Assembly (NCBI RefSeq): GCF_004331685.1
Contig: NZ_SJSM01000018.1
Coordinates: forward strand, 1-64,000
Reading direction: 5' to 3'
Source: Pedobacter hiemivivus
GTDB lineage: Bacteria; Bacteroidota; Bacteroidia; Sphingobacteriales; Sphingobacteriaceae
DNA length: 64,000 nt
In this document: in pieces, positions 62,861 through 64,000 of the stretch
How positions within the stretch are numbered: position 1 is the stretch's first letter
How the letters are laid out: the number at the start of each line of letters is the position of its first letter
The notes under the pieces: model-generated
What the model was told of the DNA's origin: nothing
The model's input: only the letters and a program-made list of their open reading frames with translations
Database searches by the model: none
Program-made: the position numbers and the translations under genes

Positions 62861-64000
62861 ATGAACAAACTAAAATCATTATCCCGGATTCTTTTGATCT
62901 GTATCACGATACCTGCTTTGGCGGTTAAAATCAAAAAGTATAAGTCTGACACTGAAATAGAGATCAGCAAATCAGCCACTCATATTGCGCAAATAACAAA
63001 TGATCGCGTTGTAATTATTGCAGGGAGCACTTATTTATTTACAGTAGATACGCCAGAAGATAAGGGCTTAGTCTCCACAAAAATGAGTGTGAAGCAAATC
63101 CTGATGCAACTGAAGTCGAAAGATGGATCTTTTCAAAAGTACAAGGTTACGGATAAGGATGGTACGACAAAAGAAGATGGAGAGCTGATAAACGGCGACC
63201 TTCTTGTGGTTACTGCTGAAGATGGAAAAGCGAAAAGGAGCTATCAAATCGTAGTAAAACCGATGGCTGTAGCAGGACACCTTTACTTACAAACCGAGCA
63301 GGCCACTGTAAATACAAGTAATGATTTAACCCTTTATTTTAGTGCAGGCCAAAGAACGCCTAATGCTACTGTCCAACTCTTTTTACCTGCGGGTATTGAG
63401 GTTACGCTAAACAATACAACTGTTAATGTAATTGGACGTGGAACGGTTAAGTTAAAGGATTTGGCCAGACAATCTATCGGTCGTGTTGGTAGTGCTTATT
63501 CTTATTCGAAAGTTGGTACTGTAGCCATTAGCAAAGCTGCTGAGGGGGGCTCAATCCTTACCTTTAGCAACCTGGATTTGAGACCAGAAAATGGACCAGA
63601 TCTAAAGCTTACCATTGAAAACGTAAAATTAAATAAGGCAGGACAATATTCATTTAGTGGATCATATACAACTGCCAAGCCAGAGGTTTTAACCAGTCCA
63701 GCTACTGGTACTGCCTGCGCAACATTGACGGTAACCAATCCGGTTTCTAGCTTTGAAAGAATCGTTAACACAGATATTCAGTATAAAGAAACACCTAATA
63801 CCTATACTGCTGTTGGTTTTAAATGGGGCATCAATGTCAACATCAAAAATGTGGCTATACTGCAATCTTTGGATAATGGTAAAAGCTGGACCGCAGCTTC
63901 GGCTGTAATTGATGCTAAAAAAGCTACAGCTAGAGTATCGGGTTTATTGCCTAAAAAATTATATGCTTTTAAACTTAATGTTAAGGATGGTCCAAATAAG
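62861..64000 (+). CDS. Secreted beta-rich protein, 3' end beyond the window
   Basis: An open frame of 380 codons from ATG 62861 to the right edge without a stop. The N-terminus NKLKSLSRILLICITIPALA is a signal peptide. The first roughly 120 residues contain SVKQILMQLKSKDGSFQKYKVTD and GELINGDLLVVTAEDGKAKRSYQIVV, a small cadherin/Ig-like domain. A beta-rich middle (LTLYFSAGQRTPNATVQLFLPAGIEVTLNN) comes next, then a fibronectin type III-like start (VAILQSLDNGKSWTAASAVI). No catalytic motif is visible yet. It may be a polysaccharide-active or adhesive protein. It is divergent from the patatin gene. Confidence 0.8.
   Translation, partial: MNKLKSLSRILLICITIPALAVKIKKYKSDTEIEISKSATHIAQITNDRVVIIAGSTYLFTVDTPEDKGLVSTKMSVKQILMQLKSKDGSFQKYKVTDKDGTTKEDGELINGDLLVVTAEDGKAKRSYQIVVKPMAVAGHLYLQTEQATVNTSNDLTLYFSAGQRTPNATVQLFLPAGIEVTLNNTTVNVIGRGTVKLKDLARQSIGRVGSAYSYSKVGTVAISKAAEGGSILTFSNLDLRPENGPDLKLTIENVKLNKAGQYSFSGSYTTAKPEVLTSPATGTACATLTVTNPVSSFERIVNTDIQYKETPNTYTAVGFKWGINVNIKNVAILQSLDNGKSWTAASAVIDAKKATARVSGLLPKKLYAFKLNVKDGPNK

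Overview
The window reads as chromosomal DNA of a Bacteroidota bacterium, most like Pedobacter or a close relative in the Sphingobacteriaceae. This rests on type IX secretion (T9SS) substrates with type A and type B C-terminal sorting domains, several PorP/SprF-like proteins, SprB-like giant adhesins, promoters of the TTG-N17-20-TAnnTTTG kind, few Shine-Dalgarno sequences, and the protein families themselves. The genus is an inference; no rRNA or marker gene is present.

Layout. 1-377: 5' end of an IS4-type (DUF4372) transposase running off the left edge, the element's flank, and a terminator. 378-6233: a fatty acid beta-oxidation operon on the minus strand (MarR regulator, then FadN-, FadA- and FadE-like enzymes) with a good promoter upstream. 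6333-12155: a four-gene DNA repair cassette on the minus strand (MBL exonuclease, ATP-dependent DNA ligase, Lhr-Core helicase, PdeM-like metallophosphoesterase). 12315-19691: OmpA-like porin, gamma-glutamyltransferase, long-chain acyl-CoA ligase, an unusual 198-bp inverted repeat with an 11-bp period, an OmpA-domain pseudogene, CutC and a Tat-exported glycosylasparaginase. 19841-23038: small outer-membrane protein, small lipoprotein, M61 peptidase. 23347-28872: RND efflux operon (adaptor, pump, TolC-like channel), followed by a BadF/NagK-type kinase.

29735-51424 is the surface-protein region. It holds a type A T9SS protein coupled to a 59-residue protein with a PID-CTERM-like tail, a GAF-domain protein, a PorP/SprF-like protein convergent with a 1,179-residue beta-helix protein with a type B sorting domain, and an operon running from a 3,129-residue Ig-repeat adhesin through a second PorP/SprF to a PorE-like OmpA/PD40 protein. 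Facing the adhesin operon across about 300 bp is an 848-residue NACHT/STAND-type ATPase with an HTH-like N-terminus (51728-54274). It is the best candidate for an undescribed regulatory or defence module.

54329-64000: subtilase with a long insert, Rrf2 regulator, a fragment of an Rpn/PD-(D/E)XK protein, a possible structured RNA, a small PepSY-like exported protein, a convergent sigma-54 response regulator and hybrid histidine kinase, a patatin phospholipase, and a secreted protein cut by the right edge.

How the genes work together: the fad operon and the acyl-CoA ligase together cover activation and beta-oxidation of fatty acids. The repair cassette forms a helicase/nuclease/ligase unit. 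The surface block supplies substrates plus their dedicated outer-membrane T9SS partners. No tRNA, rRNA, CRISPR array or replication origin was seen.
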